From: Pseudomonadales bacterium
Lineage (GTDB): Bacteria > Pseudomonadota > Gammaproteobacteria > Pseudomonadales > Pseudohongiellaceae
Direction of reading: 5' to 3'
NCBI GenBank assembly: GCA_022360535.1
Contig: JAKSCP010000514.1
Location: 1-14,325 of the forward strand
DNA length: 14,325 bases
Of this stretch, positions 6,483 to 13,809 are shown one piece after another. The notes under the pieces were generated by a model. The model was given only the letters and a program-made list of their open reading frames with translations. It was not told the origin of the DNA and did not search any database. Both the position numbers and the translations under genes were made by a program. The number at the start of each line of letters is the position of its first letter. Positions within the stretch are counted from its first letter, which is position 1.

Positions 6483-8747
6483 CTAGGCAACTTCTCCGGT
6501 TTCTTCTACCGTGATGTTGAGATCGAATCGATCCAAGGGCAGCTGACGCACGCGGATGCCCGTCGCGTCGAACACTGCATTCACCAATGCGGGAGCGATG
6601 CCTGGTGTGCCTGGCTCACCGGCACCACCGATATCATGCCCGCTGTTGATGACATGAGTTTCGATGTTCGGTGCTTCGTTCATTCTTACTGCCTGGTAAT
6701 CATGAAAATTGCTCTGGGCAACGGCACCGTTCTCAATGGTGATCGCGCCGTGCAGTGCTGCTGTCAATCCATAGATAACACCAGACTCCAGTTGCGCGGC
6801 AATGCCGTCGGGAGCGACTGCGAGACCGGGGTCGATAACAGCGACAACACGATCCACAGACACTTCACCATTGACCACAGTCACTTCAACTACTTGCGCC
6901 ACAAGTGAACCGAATGATTCCTGCAGGGAGATGCCGCGGCCGCGGCCTTCCGGAAGCGGACGGTTCCACTGCGCCTCTTCTGCTGCTTTGGTCAGCACGG
7001 CTAAATGGCGAGGGCTGTCCTGTAGTAGTTCGGCGCGGAATTCGAACCCGTCCTTGCCTGCAGCATTGGCTGCTTCATCGATAAACGATTCTGTAAAGAA
7101 TCCATGCTGCGAGTGGTCAACACTGCGCCAGGCACCGAAGGGTATATGCACCGGGCTGCTGACATAACCAATATCCTGAGAAGCAACAGCATAAGGAATC
7201 AGTGGCGCTTCAATAGGCTCGTTCTTATTGGTATAGGTGTTTTCCCAGGCCAACAAATTGTTGTCTGCATCGAATGCCGCGCGGAAGCGGCTCTGCACAG
7301 CGGGTCGATAGAAATCCTGGCGGACATCCTCTTCCCGTGACCAGATCAATTGCACTGGCCGGCCAACTTCTCTGGCCAGATAAGCCACCTGCATGGCGTA
7401 GTCGGGACGCGCCTTGCGTCCGAAACCACCACCCATTGCATGATTGTGCAATGTGACATTCTCTGGATCCATCCCCAGAGTGGTTGCCACATCACGACGG
7501 AATCCCAACGGATTCTGGCAGCCAACCCAGATTTCCGCGCGACCATCGCGCACGTCAGCCGTGGCGTTTAATGGTTCCATACAGGTATGGGCAAGAAACG
7601 GCACATGGTAATCAGCATCGATCACCTTGGCTGCCGTTGCGAAAGCGGATTCTGCATCACCTTGTACGCGGTCGGTTTGACGCTCGGTGCCCGCAGTGAT
7701 GTCGCTATCAAACTGCGCAAAGATGGCATCACTTGACACACCTTCGTTACCCGTTTCGCTCCATTGAACGTTGAGCGCCTGTACGGCACGATTGGCGGTC
7801 CAGTAGCTATCAGCAACAACAGCGACTGACTCTGTGGAAAGAGTTTCGCCTAACATGTTGTTCACGGAAGCCGCCGGGATCACAACGACATCAACCACGC
7901 CGTCGATGGCTCTTGCCGCACTATCGTCAACACTTACTACGCTGCCTCCTGGCACGGGGGAACGTACAACGCTTGCGTACAACATGTTTGGCAAGCGCAC
8001 ATCCAGGGCAAATTTAACCGAACCGTCTACTTTCGCAGGAATATCTCGTCGCGGTTTGTGGGTACCAACAATCTTGTAGTCCGCTGGGTCTTTAAAGGAA
8101 GGAGTTTGCGATGGGGTCATTTCTGCAACGACCGCTGCAAAGTTCGCATAAGGCTCGCGACGATTGGATGCTGCATGGATCAGGTGGCTGTTTTCAGTAA
8201 CCACTTCAGCAACGGGCACACCCCAAGACTCAGCAGCGGCTTGCTGCAACATCTCGCGAGTCGCTGCGCCAGCAATGCGCATGGCCAGGATTCCAGTGGT
8301 ACGCACACTCATGCTGCCACCGGTAATCTGCAGATTCAAAGTATCTGCGACCTTCATCATCGCACCATCAACAGTAGGAATCGCGAAGTCAGGAAAATCT
8401 ATGCCGGCAAACAAGTAGCGACGGCCCGCCGAATAAGACGCGTATTCACCAATCGCAGGTGCTTCTTCCGTCTTCAATTGATCCCAATCGGCATCCAGTT
8501 CTTCCGCCAACATCTGACCCAAAGAAGTTTGTACACCCTGGCCCATTTCGGAATGGGGAATTATCGCGGTGATTACGTTATCGGCGTCGATCTTAACGTA
8601 GGTATGAATCAGACCTTCACCAGCCTCACCCATTTTTGCTGCCAGACCTTTGACCTGGTTTCCAGGTCGCATGGCAACGCCGATGATGACTCCACCACCG
8701 GCAACGATTCCTGTTGTTAGAAATGCACGTCTGGTCCACTTACCCAT
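6483..8747 (-). CDS. iorB: Molybdopterin-binding large subunit of an IorB-type hydroxylase, Tat-exported
   Basis: This 754-residue protein of the xanthine dehydrogenase / aldehyde oxidase family resembles the beta subunit of isoquinoline 1-oxidoreductase. The N-terminus is a twin-arginine signal (TRRAFLTTGIVAGGG, R6-R7) and predicts export of the folded, cofactor-loaded enzyme. The IorB-like features are a first half with HSEMGQGVQTSLGQMLAEEL (65-84), a hammerhead-type segment (about 235-265), the molybdopterin loop MGGGFGRKARPD (438-449) and, near the C-terminus, GEPGTPGIAPALVNA with E711 as the expected catalytic glutamate. Such enzymes hydroxylate N-heterocycles or oxidise aldehydes with water as oxygen source. 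The substrate cannot be read from sequence. Its ATG overlaps the end of the [2Fe-2S] subunit gene by 8 nt and follows GGGGGTGA, implying coupled translation. No XdhC-type maturation gene or cytochrome is present in the window. Confidence 0.92.
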   Translation of the reverse strand: MGKWTRRAFLTTGIVAGGGVIIGVAMRPGNQVKGLAAKMGEAGEGLIHTYVKIDADNVITAIIPHSEMGQGVQTSLGQMLAEELDADWDQLKTEEAPAIGEYASYSAGRRYLFAGIDFPDFAIPTVDGAMMKVADTLNLQITGGSMSVRTTGILAMRIAGAATREMLQQAAAESWGVPVAEVVTENSHLIHAASNRREPYANFAAVVAEMTPSQTPSFKDPADYKIVGTHKPRRDIPAKVDGSVKFALDVRLPNMLYASVVRSPVPGGSVVSVDDSAARAIDGVVDVVVIPAASVNNMLGETLSTESVAVVADSYWTANRAVQALNVQWSETGNEGVSSDAIFAQFDSDITAGTERQTDRVQGDAESAFATAAKVIDADYHVPFLAHTCMEPLNATADVRDGRAEIWVGCQNPLGFRRDVATTLGMDPENVTLHNHAMGGGFGRKARPDYAMQVAYLAREVGRPVQLIWSREEDVRQDFYRPAVQSRFRAAFDADNNLLAWENTYTNKNEPIEAPLIPYAVASQDIGYVSSPVHIPFGAWRSVDHSQHGFFTESFIDEAANAAGKDGFEFRAELLQDSPRHLAVLTKAAEEAQWNRPLPEGRGRGISLQESFGSLVAQVVEVTVVNGEVSVDRVVAVIDPGLAVAPDGIAAQLESGVIYGLTAALHGAITIENGAVAQSNFHDYQAVRMNEAPNIETHVINSGHDIGGAGEPGTPGIAPALVNAVFDATGIRVRQLPLDRFDLNITVEETGEVA

Positions 8748-9249
8748 GGTTCACCCCCGCTACACTGTAGAACAGCTTCTCGTCGGATGAGGAAGCAACA
8801 TTGGTGGATTTGATCGCCTCTTTAATGCGGCCGTACATGCCACAGCGACATATATTGCCCTGCATGGCGGCATCGATCTCAGCATCGGTAGGGTTGGGGT
8901 TGTTCGCCAGTAAGGCCGAAGCAGACATCAGTTGGCCTGACTGGCAATAGCCACACTGTGGTACCTGATGCTCAATCCAGGCTTGCTGCAGCGGGTGCAA
9001 TTCACCCTCGGCAGGAGCAAGTCCTTCTATCGTTGTCACCTGTCTGCCTTCAACAGCAGAAACAGGTGTGATGCAAGAGCGCATCGCCTGTCCATCTATT
9101 TGTACGGTACACGCGCCACACTGTGCGATGCCGCAGCCAAACTTGGTTCCGGTAAGCCCGAGCTGCTCTCGAATAACCCACAGCAAGGGCTTAGATGGAT
9201 CCACATCTACCGTTTGCTGAACGCCGTTCACCCAAAAGGAAGTACTCAT
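8740..9249 (-). CDS. iorA: [2Fe-2S] small subunit of the IorA-type molybdenum hydroxylase
   Basis: This 169-residue iron-sulfur subunit passes electrons from the molybdenum centre to an acceptor. An N-terminal plant-type ferredoxin domain has C39, C44, C47 and C59 (GCGIAQCGACTVQIDG). The C-terminal helical domain has C99, C102, C134 and C136 (QCGYCQSGQ, ICRCGMYGRIKEAI). All eight cluster ligands are present, and the length matches IorA-type subunits. The chosen start is ATG 9249. It has GGAG 6 nt upstream, whereas the GTG one codon earlier is too close to that site. There is no signal peptide of its own, so export, if it occurs, would be by riding with the Tat-tagged large subunit. It is the first gene of the ior operon and diverges from a TetR-type regulator. 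Confidence 0.94.
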   Translation of the reverse strand: MSTSFWVNGVQQTVDVDPSKPLLWVIREQLGLTGTKFGCGIAQCGACTVQIDGQAMRSCITPVSAVEGRQVTTIEGLAPAEGELHPLQQAWIEHQVPQCGYCQSGQLMSASALLANNPNPTDAEIDAAMQGNICRCGMYGRIKEAIKSTNVASSSDEKLFYSVAGVNHG

Positions 9250-9383
9250 CACTTTCTCCAGTGGTTTATCTAGTAGGGACCTGTCTTCGGTCTATATATT
9301 TGTTTTATATGGAAAATCTAGCCAGAAAATCAGGCAGCGAAGCCGGTTTTTGGCTACAAGTCGATCGAATCAGTTTCTAATTT

Positions 9384-9411
9384 TCTGACATATTATGCAC
9401 TTTTTGTCAGA
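9384..9411. promoter_or_regulatory. Putative TetR-type operator between ior and the regulator
   Basis: TCTGACA (9384-9390) and TGTCAGA (9405-9411) are perfect 7-bp arms around 14 bp whose exact centre is the palindrome TGCA. The 28-bp dyad covers the -10 and most of the spacer of the predicted ior promoter. It also lies just upstream of the predicted -10 of the regulator gene. Position, size and symmetry suit a site where the divergent TetR-type protein represses both directions. The link to this protein is inferred. Confidence 0.65.
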
Positions 9412-9418
9412 TTGTCTA
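9390..9418 (-). promoter_or_regulatory. Putative sigma70 promoter of the ior operon
   Basis: On the minus strand, TAGACA (-35, complement at 9413-9418) and TAATAT (-10, complement at 9390-9395) are 17 nt apart. The -35 matches at 5 of 6 positions and the -10 at 4 of 6. Transcription would begin near 9383, giving a leader of about 135 nt before the iorA ATG. The 7+7 dyad overlaps it. Confidence 0.55.
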
Positions 9419-9422
9419 TAAT
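9417..9422 (+). promoter_or_regulatory. Putative -10 box of the TetR-type regulator gene
   Basis: A perfect TATAAT lies 52 nt upstream of ATG 9475. The -35 region (about 9394-9400) is poor and lies inside the dyad. If real, transcription starts near 9429, after the TTG at 9412, which argues for ATG 9475 as the true start of the regulator. Confidence 0.45.
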
Positions 9423-9474
9423 CGGTAACCACAATCTAGCTGACCAGACCCCAACCGCTGGGAACCTTAACAGT

Positions 9475-10077
9475 ATGAACGAACCGAAACGGATTTCTGC
9501 CCGGGAAAAAGCGAAACAAACAGCTGTTTTTGACGCAGCTGCTGATGTTTTTGCGCAATACGGATTCCGCCGCACTACCATGAATGACATCGCGCAGGCT
9601 GCTGGCATCTCCCGCCCAGCGCTCTACCTGATGTTCGATAACAAGGAAAACCTGTTTCATGAACTGGCCGCCTACCGCATCAATCTGGCCCTGAAAGAAG
9701 CCAGGGCAGTTCTCGCTGGCAGCGACCCCGTGACCGAACGTTTTATCAATGCGCTGATGGTGTTTGAAAAGGTTTACACCGAGCCAGTGGCAAATTCACC
9801 CCATGGTGAAGAACTCATTGACGTCAACATGAGCCTGGCCGCGGATGTAATGAGCAAAGGCTATTCAAGTCTGGTCACAGCGCTGGCAAAAGTACTCAAA
9901 GAAGCCGAAGAGACCGGCGAGGTCAGTTTCGAGAACACGCCAATGACCCATAAGGTGTTTGTGGAGCTGCTGTTGTCTTCTATGAAAGGTATAAAGAAGA
10001 TGGCCGCATCAAAAGAAGAATATCGAAAACAAACCCAAATGGTTGCACAAATCTTCCTGGCGAAAGTAGCCAACTGA
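9475..10077 (+). CDS. TetR/AcrR-family transcriptional regulator
   Basis: This is a 200-residue repressor-type protein when started at ATG 9475. The N-terminal DNA-binding domain is clear: a first helix with VFDAAADVFAQYGFRRTTM (18-36), then the helix-turn-helix DIAQAAGISRPALYLMFDN (38-56) and KENLF. The all-helical C-terminal part is where this family binds its effector and dimerises; it does not name a ligand. The frame can be opened upstream to a TTG at 9412, but the extra 21 residues are polar, and a TATAAT at 9417-9422 suggests they are not transcribed. Divergence from the ior operon and a dyad in the shared gap make it the likely local repressor of iorAB and of itself, probably released by a substrate or product of the hydroxylase. 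The last point is inference. Confidence 0.92.
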   Translation: MNEPKRISAREKAKQTAVFDAAADVFAQYGFRRTTMNDIAQAAGISRPALYLMFDNKENLFHELAAYRINLALKEARAVLAGSDPVTERFINALMVFEKVYTEPVANSPHGEELIDVNMSLAADVMSKGYSSLVTALAKVLKEAEETGEVSFENTPMTHKVFVELLLSSMKGIKKMAASKEEYRKQTQMVAQIFLAKVAN

Positions 10078-10177
10078 TCTGACGCCCCGCCCGCTGCCAC
10101 TAAAAATTGTGGTTGTAGCTTGCCGATCTTTTCTGTGCGAGCATGCCAATTCTCACACCCAACCATAAAGCAAATAT

Positions 10178-10666
10178 ATGACACTTATGATCGGTCAAAA
10201 CAGCGTTGTGTCAATGCACTACACGCTGAAAAACGATAACGGCGATGTACTGGACAGCTCGGAGGGTAAACCTCCAATGATGTACTTACATGGAGCCAAC
10301 AACCTGATTCCGGGGCTCGAAGCTGAACTCACGGGTAAAAGCACCGGAGCCGCATTCAATGCAACCATTCAGCCAGAACAAGCCTATGGCACATTCAATG
10401 AGGAGCTCATTCAAGTAATCAGCAAGAGTCTGTTTGAAGGCGTTGAAACGATTGAAGTAGGCATGGCGTTTATTGCCCAGGGAGAAGGCGGAGCCCAGCG
10501 ACAGGTGCGAGTCACTGACGTCGACGGAGACAGTGTAACCATTGACGCCAATCACCCACTGGCAGGAATGACCTTACATTTTGACGTTGAAGTGGTCGAG
10601 GTGCGAGAAGCTACAGCACAAGAGATCGAAGACGGCCAGGTTCACACTGGCAGCACAAGCCAATAA
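10178..10666 (+). CDS. slyD: FKBP-type peptidyl-prolyl isomerase, SlyD-like
   Basis: This 162-residue cytoplasmic prolyl isomerase and chaperone has an FKBP core split by an insert-in-flap domain. The N-terminal FKBP part has SVVSMHYTLKNDNGDVLDSS (9-28) and LHGANNLIPGLEAEL (37-51). The flap insert spans about 72-128, and the core closes with DANHPLAGMTLHFDVEVVEV (123-142). The His/Cys-rich metal-binding tail of E. coli SlyD is absent: the protein ends in a short polar tail with one His. A nickel-delivery role is therefore not supported. The chosen ATG has no strong ribosome site; an in-frame ATG at 10187 would remove three residues and fits the usual SlyD N-terminus slightly better. It is followed after 14 nt by the exported hydrolase gene, so the two are probably co-transcribed. 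Confidence 0.92.
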   Translation: MTLMIGQNSVVSMHYTLKNDNGDVLDSSEGKPPMMYLHGANNLIPGLEAELTGKSTGAAFNATIQPEQAYGTFNEELIQVISKSLFEGVETIEVGMAFIAQGEGGAQRQVRVTDVDGDSVTIDANHPLAGMTLHFDVEVVEVREATAQEIEDGQVHTGSTSQ

Positions 10667-10680
10667 AACAGGAAAACTCA

Positions 10681-11757
10681 ATGACTATTCAGCTGGAACG
10701 ACTACTCAAGATTATTGGGGTTGCGGCTCTCTGCCTGTTTGTTTCTAACACCTTAGTTGCACAGAGCAATAGCACATCACCGACTCCGATCGATGGCGTG
10801 ACCTTTCGTTTTATTGACAGTAACGGAATCACCATGCGCATCGCCGAGGCTGGCGACTCTGGTCCACTGGTGCTGCTGGCCCATGGCTGGCCAGAATCAT
10901 GGTATAGCTGGCGCCACCAAATCACCTTTTTGGCAAATGCCGGGTACCGGGTGGTCGCACCGGATATGCGAGGTTACGGAGAGACCGATGCCCCCGCAGA
11001 AGTTGAGGACTACGACATCGTTCATCTCGCTGCGGACATGGTGGGGATACTCGACGCCCTGGGGGAGGAAACCGCCATCATGGTCGGTCACGACTGGGGT
11101 TCAATCGTGGCCTGGAATTCTGTCCTGATGCATCCGGAGAGATTCAGCGCATTAATTGCCATGAGTGTGCCCTACGGCGGTCGTGCCCCGCAGTCACCGA
11201 TGGTGGGATGGCGCGCCGCCTTTGGCGACAATTTCTACTACATTCTTTATCACAATGAACCGGGCGGAATAGCAGAGGCAGAATATGACAGCGATCCCAG
11301 AGGATTGATCAGTCGCCTCTATCTATCACCGGATTCGCCCAGGCAAGCACCGACCATTACCGATCCCGCGCGCGCTGCGGGTGGTTGGATTGGGCGCCTG
11401 GGAGCTCCACTGGGTTTACCAGACTGGTTAGGCCAAAATGACCTGGACTACATTGTTGGCCAATTTGAGATGGCGGGTTTCCGCGGCGGTGTTAACTACT
11501 ACCGAAATTTTCACCGCAACTGGGAAATCACAGAGCACCTTGCGGGTGTGCAGGTTAAGGTGCCCACGTTGTTTATCGCTGGGGAGCAGGACGTTGTCAT
11601 CGGTGGCGCCACTAAAGACCAACTGACAGCACTTATGACTAATGCCGCACCAGATTTACAGGATGTGGTTCTGATTCCTAACATTGGACATTGGGTACAA
11701 CAGGAAGCACCTGATGAAACCAATGCAGCCATGTTGCAGTTTCTGGAAGGACTCTAG
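10681..11757 (+). CDS. Exported alpha/beta hydrolase, epoxide-hydrolase-like
   Basis: This 358-residue protein has a Sec-type signal peptide (core IIGVAALCLFVSNTLVA, likely cleavage after A27) and an alpha/beta-hydrolase domain of the soluble epoxide hydrolase type. Visible elements are the oxyanion motif HGWP (68-71), RGYGETD (97-103), and the nucleophile elbow VGHDWGS with Asp138, an aspartate as in epoxide hydrolases and haloalkane dehalogenases rather than serine. The acid is probably D304 (AGEQD) and the base H337 (NIGHW). Cap-domain tyrosines that could bind the epoxide oxygen occur at Y187/Y190 and Y273/Y274. It would open an epoxide to a diol by way of an ester intermediate, probably in the periplasm. 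A dehalogenase is less likely because HGWPE and the tyrosines fit epoxide hydrolases better. An AGGA ribosome site lies 9 nt before the ATG, in the slyD-hydrolase-gst cluster. Confidence 0.88.
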   Translation: MTIQLERLLKIIGVAALCLFVSNTLVAQSNSTSPTPIDGVTFRFIDSNGITMRIAEAGDSGPLVLLAHGWPESWYSWRHQITFLANAGYRVVAPDMRGYGETDAPAEVEDYDIVHLAADMVGILDALGEETAIMVGHDWGSIVAWNSVLMHPERFSALIAMSVPYGGRAPQSPMVGWRAAFGDNFYYILYHNEPGGIAEAEYDSDPRGLISRLYLSPDSPRQAPTITDPARAAGGWIGRLGAPLGLPDWLGQNDLDYIVGQFEMAGFRGGVNYYRNFHRNWEITEHLAGVQVKVPTLFIAGEQDVVIGGATKDQLTALMTNAAPDLQDVVLIPNIGHWVQQEAPDETNAAMLQFLEGL

Positions 11758-11775
11758 AACACGCTGGGAACACCC

Positions 11776-12396
11776 ATGCTGAAACTCTACCACTGTCATA
11801 ACTCGCGATCGCTGCGCCCTTTATGGTGTTTAGAAGAGATGGGTTTGGACTACGAACTCATTACCATGCCGTTTCCACCGCGATTCGAATATGATGGTTA
11901 CCTCGACATCAACCCTCTGGGGACCGTACCAACGTTTATCGACGGTGACCTGGTTATGACAGAGTCCTCCGGCATTTGTCACTACCTGGTTGAGAAGTAT
12001 GGGCCCACACCACTGGGAATGACCGTCGAGGAGGCTGAATATGGTGATTTCCTGAACTGGCTTTATCGCAGCGACGCCACCTTCACCTTTCCACAAGCTA
12101 TCGTGTTGCGCTACAGCAGACTGGAACCAGCAGAAAGACAGTTACCCCAGGCCGTGGAAGATTACACAATCTGGTTCCATTCACGATTGCGCTCAGTTGA
12201 AACAGCGCTGGAAAACAAGGACTACCTTGTGGGCGATCGCTTCACCGTCGCCGACATCAGTGTGACCTATGCCCTAACCATGGCGCAGCGGTTAGGCATT
12301 GATGATCGCTTCAAACCCAATACCAAACGTTATTTGGAATCAATGACGGCACGAGACGGCTTCAAACGTGCTATTCAGCGTGGTGAAGCTGGGTAG
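11776..12396 (+). CDS. Glutathione S-transferase family protein
   Basis: This 206-residue cytosolic-type GST has a thioredoxin-fold N-terminal domain (1 to about 78). It carries HCHNSRSLRPLW, where S10 or another residue in this loop is the likely glutathione-activating residue, the cis-proline step TVPTF (50-54), and the glutathione-binding TESSGICHYL (62-71). A helical C-terminal domain follows, with the N-capping/hydrophobic-staple motif GDRFTVADI (153-161). It would conjugate or isomerise electrophilic compounds with glutathione. It starts 18 nt after the epoxide-hydrolase gene with GGGAA before the ATG, so co-transcription with it is likely, and both suit detoxification of epoxides or similar electrophiles. 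The substrate class is not readable. Confidence 0.9.
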   Translation: MLKLYHCHNSRSLRPLWCLEEMGLDYELITMPFPPRFEYDGYLDINPLGTVPTFIDGDLVMTESSGICHYLVEKYGPTPLGMTVEEAEYGDFLNWLYRSDATFTFPQAIVLRYSRLEPAERQLPQAVEDYTIWFHSRLRSVETALENKDYLVGDRFTVADISVTYALTMAQRLGIDDRFKPNTKRYLESMTARDGFKRAIQRGEAG

Positions 12397-12603
12397 TATC
12401 CACACCAGGGCACGGAAGAGTTTCAATATCTGCTCCCTGCCCTTACCAGCCCCTTCAATGGTCTGCAAAACTGCTGTTCTAAACACGTTAAGAAATCTCC
12501 TATTTCTGTCGTAGTTCCCACAGAATAAGGGAGAAAAACTTCTACCTACTAATGGCAGAAGGCAGATTTTCCGTGAATTAGAACGACCAGACTGTTGAAG
12601 GCT

Positions 12604-12639
12604 CAATGTGGGTAGCCCGCTTCGTGTTTGCCCACATTG
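12604..12639. repeat. Inverted repeat upstream of the REC-GGDEF gene
   Basis: CAATGTGGG (12604-12612) and CCCACATTG (12631-12639) are perfect 9-bp arms with an 18-nt loop. The repeat lies in the 295-bp gap between the GST gene and the diguanylate cyclase gene, about 50 nt before the latter's start. There is no U-tract after it, so it is more likely an operator or a leader structure than a terminator. I recognise nothing else in that gap except the smaller hairpin at 12651-12665. Confidence 0.45.
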
Positions 12640-12650
12640 ACGATAGACTC

Positions 12651-12669
12651 CAGCCCTATGGGCTGTTTT
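12651..12669 (+). terminator. Small terminator-like hairpin before the REC-GGDEF gene
   Basis: CAGCCC (12651-12656), loop TAT, GGGCTG (12660-12665), then TTTT. The stem is only 6 bp and the U-run is short, so termination would be weak. It could end read-through from the slyD-hydrolase-gst cluster, about 255 nt after the GST stop, or attenuate the next gene, whose start is 27 nt further on. Confidence 0.35.
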
Positions 12670-12691
12670 CAAGGATTTATCAGCAAGCGGT

Positions 12692-13783
12692 GTGAACATG
12701 GCAGTCGAAGGAATAGAAGGAACAGATGTACCTACAACTACGGAACAAGTCCCTCTTGTTTTGGTAGTCGATGATGATCCCATTATGCGAAACCTGATTG
12801 TGCAGGCGGTCGCTAAAGAGGGCTATCGTGTGATGCAGGCTGATAATGGCGCTGAATGCCTCACCCTGTTTCGGGAGCATGCACCAGACCTGGTGCTGCT
12901 GGATGCCGTCATGCCGGTAATGGATGGCTTTGCTTGCTGTTCTCAACTGCAAAACATCACTCCAACCACTGCCCTCACAAATGAGCACGTTGTTGAATTT
13001 GTAACACCTGATTCTACGGAAGAGTCTGAAGACGAATATGAGTTTCAGGAGAAAACTCCGGTATTGATGATTACTGGGCTTGACGACGATGAGTCCGTAG
13101 ACAGAGCCTTTGACGCAGGTGCCAGCGACTACGTTACCAAGCCGATTCACTGGAAAGTACTGCGCCGCAGAGTGAATCGAATCATCCAACAATCTCACCT
13201 GCACAAAAACCTGGAGAAGGCGAATGCGGAGTTAAACAGACTGGCGTCAACAGATTCATTGACACAGCTTGCCAATCGCAAGCGGTTTGATGAGTATTTC
13301 ACTCAACAGTGGAATCTAATGCACAGACTAGACAAAGAGATTTCATTGATTCTGTGTGATATCGATTTCTTCAAGCAATTCAACGACACTTATGGTCATC
13401 AAGGAGGAGATCGTTGCTTACGAGTCGTAGCTGCAGCAATCGCAAAACAAGTACACAGACCTTCTGATTTGGTTGCGCGCTACGGCGGCGAAGAATTTGC
13501 AGTCATTCTGCCGAATTGCGGCGCAAAAGATGCTGCGGACATTGCCCTGAAGATTTGCCAGCGCATTGAATCTCTGGAGATGGAGCACAAGGGATCCGAA
13601 GTTAGCGACTTTGTTACTCTCAGTATCGGAGTAGCTGGCTGCCTTCCGGCAATGGGCCAGGATTATCAGGATCTGATTGGCCTGGCGGATCGTGGACTAT
13701 ATTCAGCCAAAGAAGGTGGGAAGAATGGGGTCTACTTAGCCTATGATGAACACGAACCCTGCCTTCAAATCTCCAGCGGTTGA
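12692..13783 (+). CDS. Response regulator with GGDEF domain (diguanylate cyclase)
   Basis: This 363-residue protein has an N-terminal REC domain (about 21-165) and a C-terminal GGDEF domain (about 184-352), the WspR-like arrangement. REC has the acidic pair D27/D28 (VVDDDP), phosphoacceptor D71 (LLDAVMP), T128 (MITG) and K150 (TKP), so it should be phosphorylatable. GGDEF has the catalytic signature GGEEF (265-269), CDIDFFKQFND (222-232) and an intact I-site RPSD (256-259) five residues before it, predicting active, product-inhibited c-di-GMP synthesis. A coiled linker (about 167-185) joins the domains. REC carries an extra strongly acidic stretch of about 30 residues (about 90-120, with EESEDEYEFQE) between the third helix and fourth strand. 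GTG 12692 and ATG 12698 are both possible starts; neither has a strong ribosome site. It is convergent with an Hpt gene. Confidence 0.95.
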   Translation: MNMAVEGIEGTDVPTTTEQVPLVLVVDDDPIMRNLIVQAVAKEGYRVMQADNGAECLTLFREHAPDLVLLDAVMPVMDGFACCSQLQNITPTTALTNEHVVEFVTPDSTEESEDEYEFQEKTPVLMITGLDDDESVDRAFDAGASDYVTKPIHWKVLRRRVNRIIQQSHLHKNLEKANAELNRLASTDSLTQLANRKRFDEYFTQQWNLMHRLDKEISLILCDIDFFKQFNDTYGHQGGDRCLRVVAAAIAKQVHRPSDLVARYGGEEFAVILPNCGAKDAADIALKICQRIESLEMEHKGSEVSDFVTLSIGVAGCLPAMGQDYQDLIGLADRGLYSAKEGGKNGVYLAYDEHEPCLQISSG

Positions 13784-13809
13784 AGCGGCTGTTCAATTGG
13801 CCACCCAAG

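Noticed and set aside
8058..8720. A 220-codon open frame on the plus strand opposite iorB
   Set aside because: It is antisense to a clearly real molybdopterin subunit, contains no recognisable domain, and has the odd His/Arg/Ser-rich composition typical of shadow frames.
9250..9252. GTG start one codon before the iorA ATG
   Set aside because: Only 3 nt separate it from the GGAG ribosome site, while the ATG at 9249 has the usual 6 nt.
9412..9474. TTG start at 9412 extending the TetR-type regulator by 21 residues
   Set aside because: The TATAAT at 9417-9422 would put the transcript start beyond this codon, and the added residues do not belong to the TetR fold.
12340..12783. A 147-codon minus-strand frame across the GST-GGDEF gap
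   Set aside because: It overlaps the ends of two real genes, has no recognisable domain, and its composition (Ser/Thr/Arg rich) looks random.
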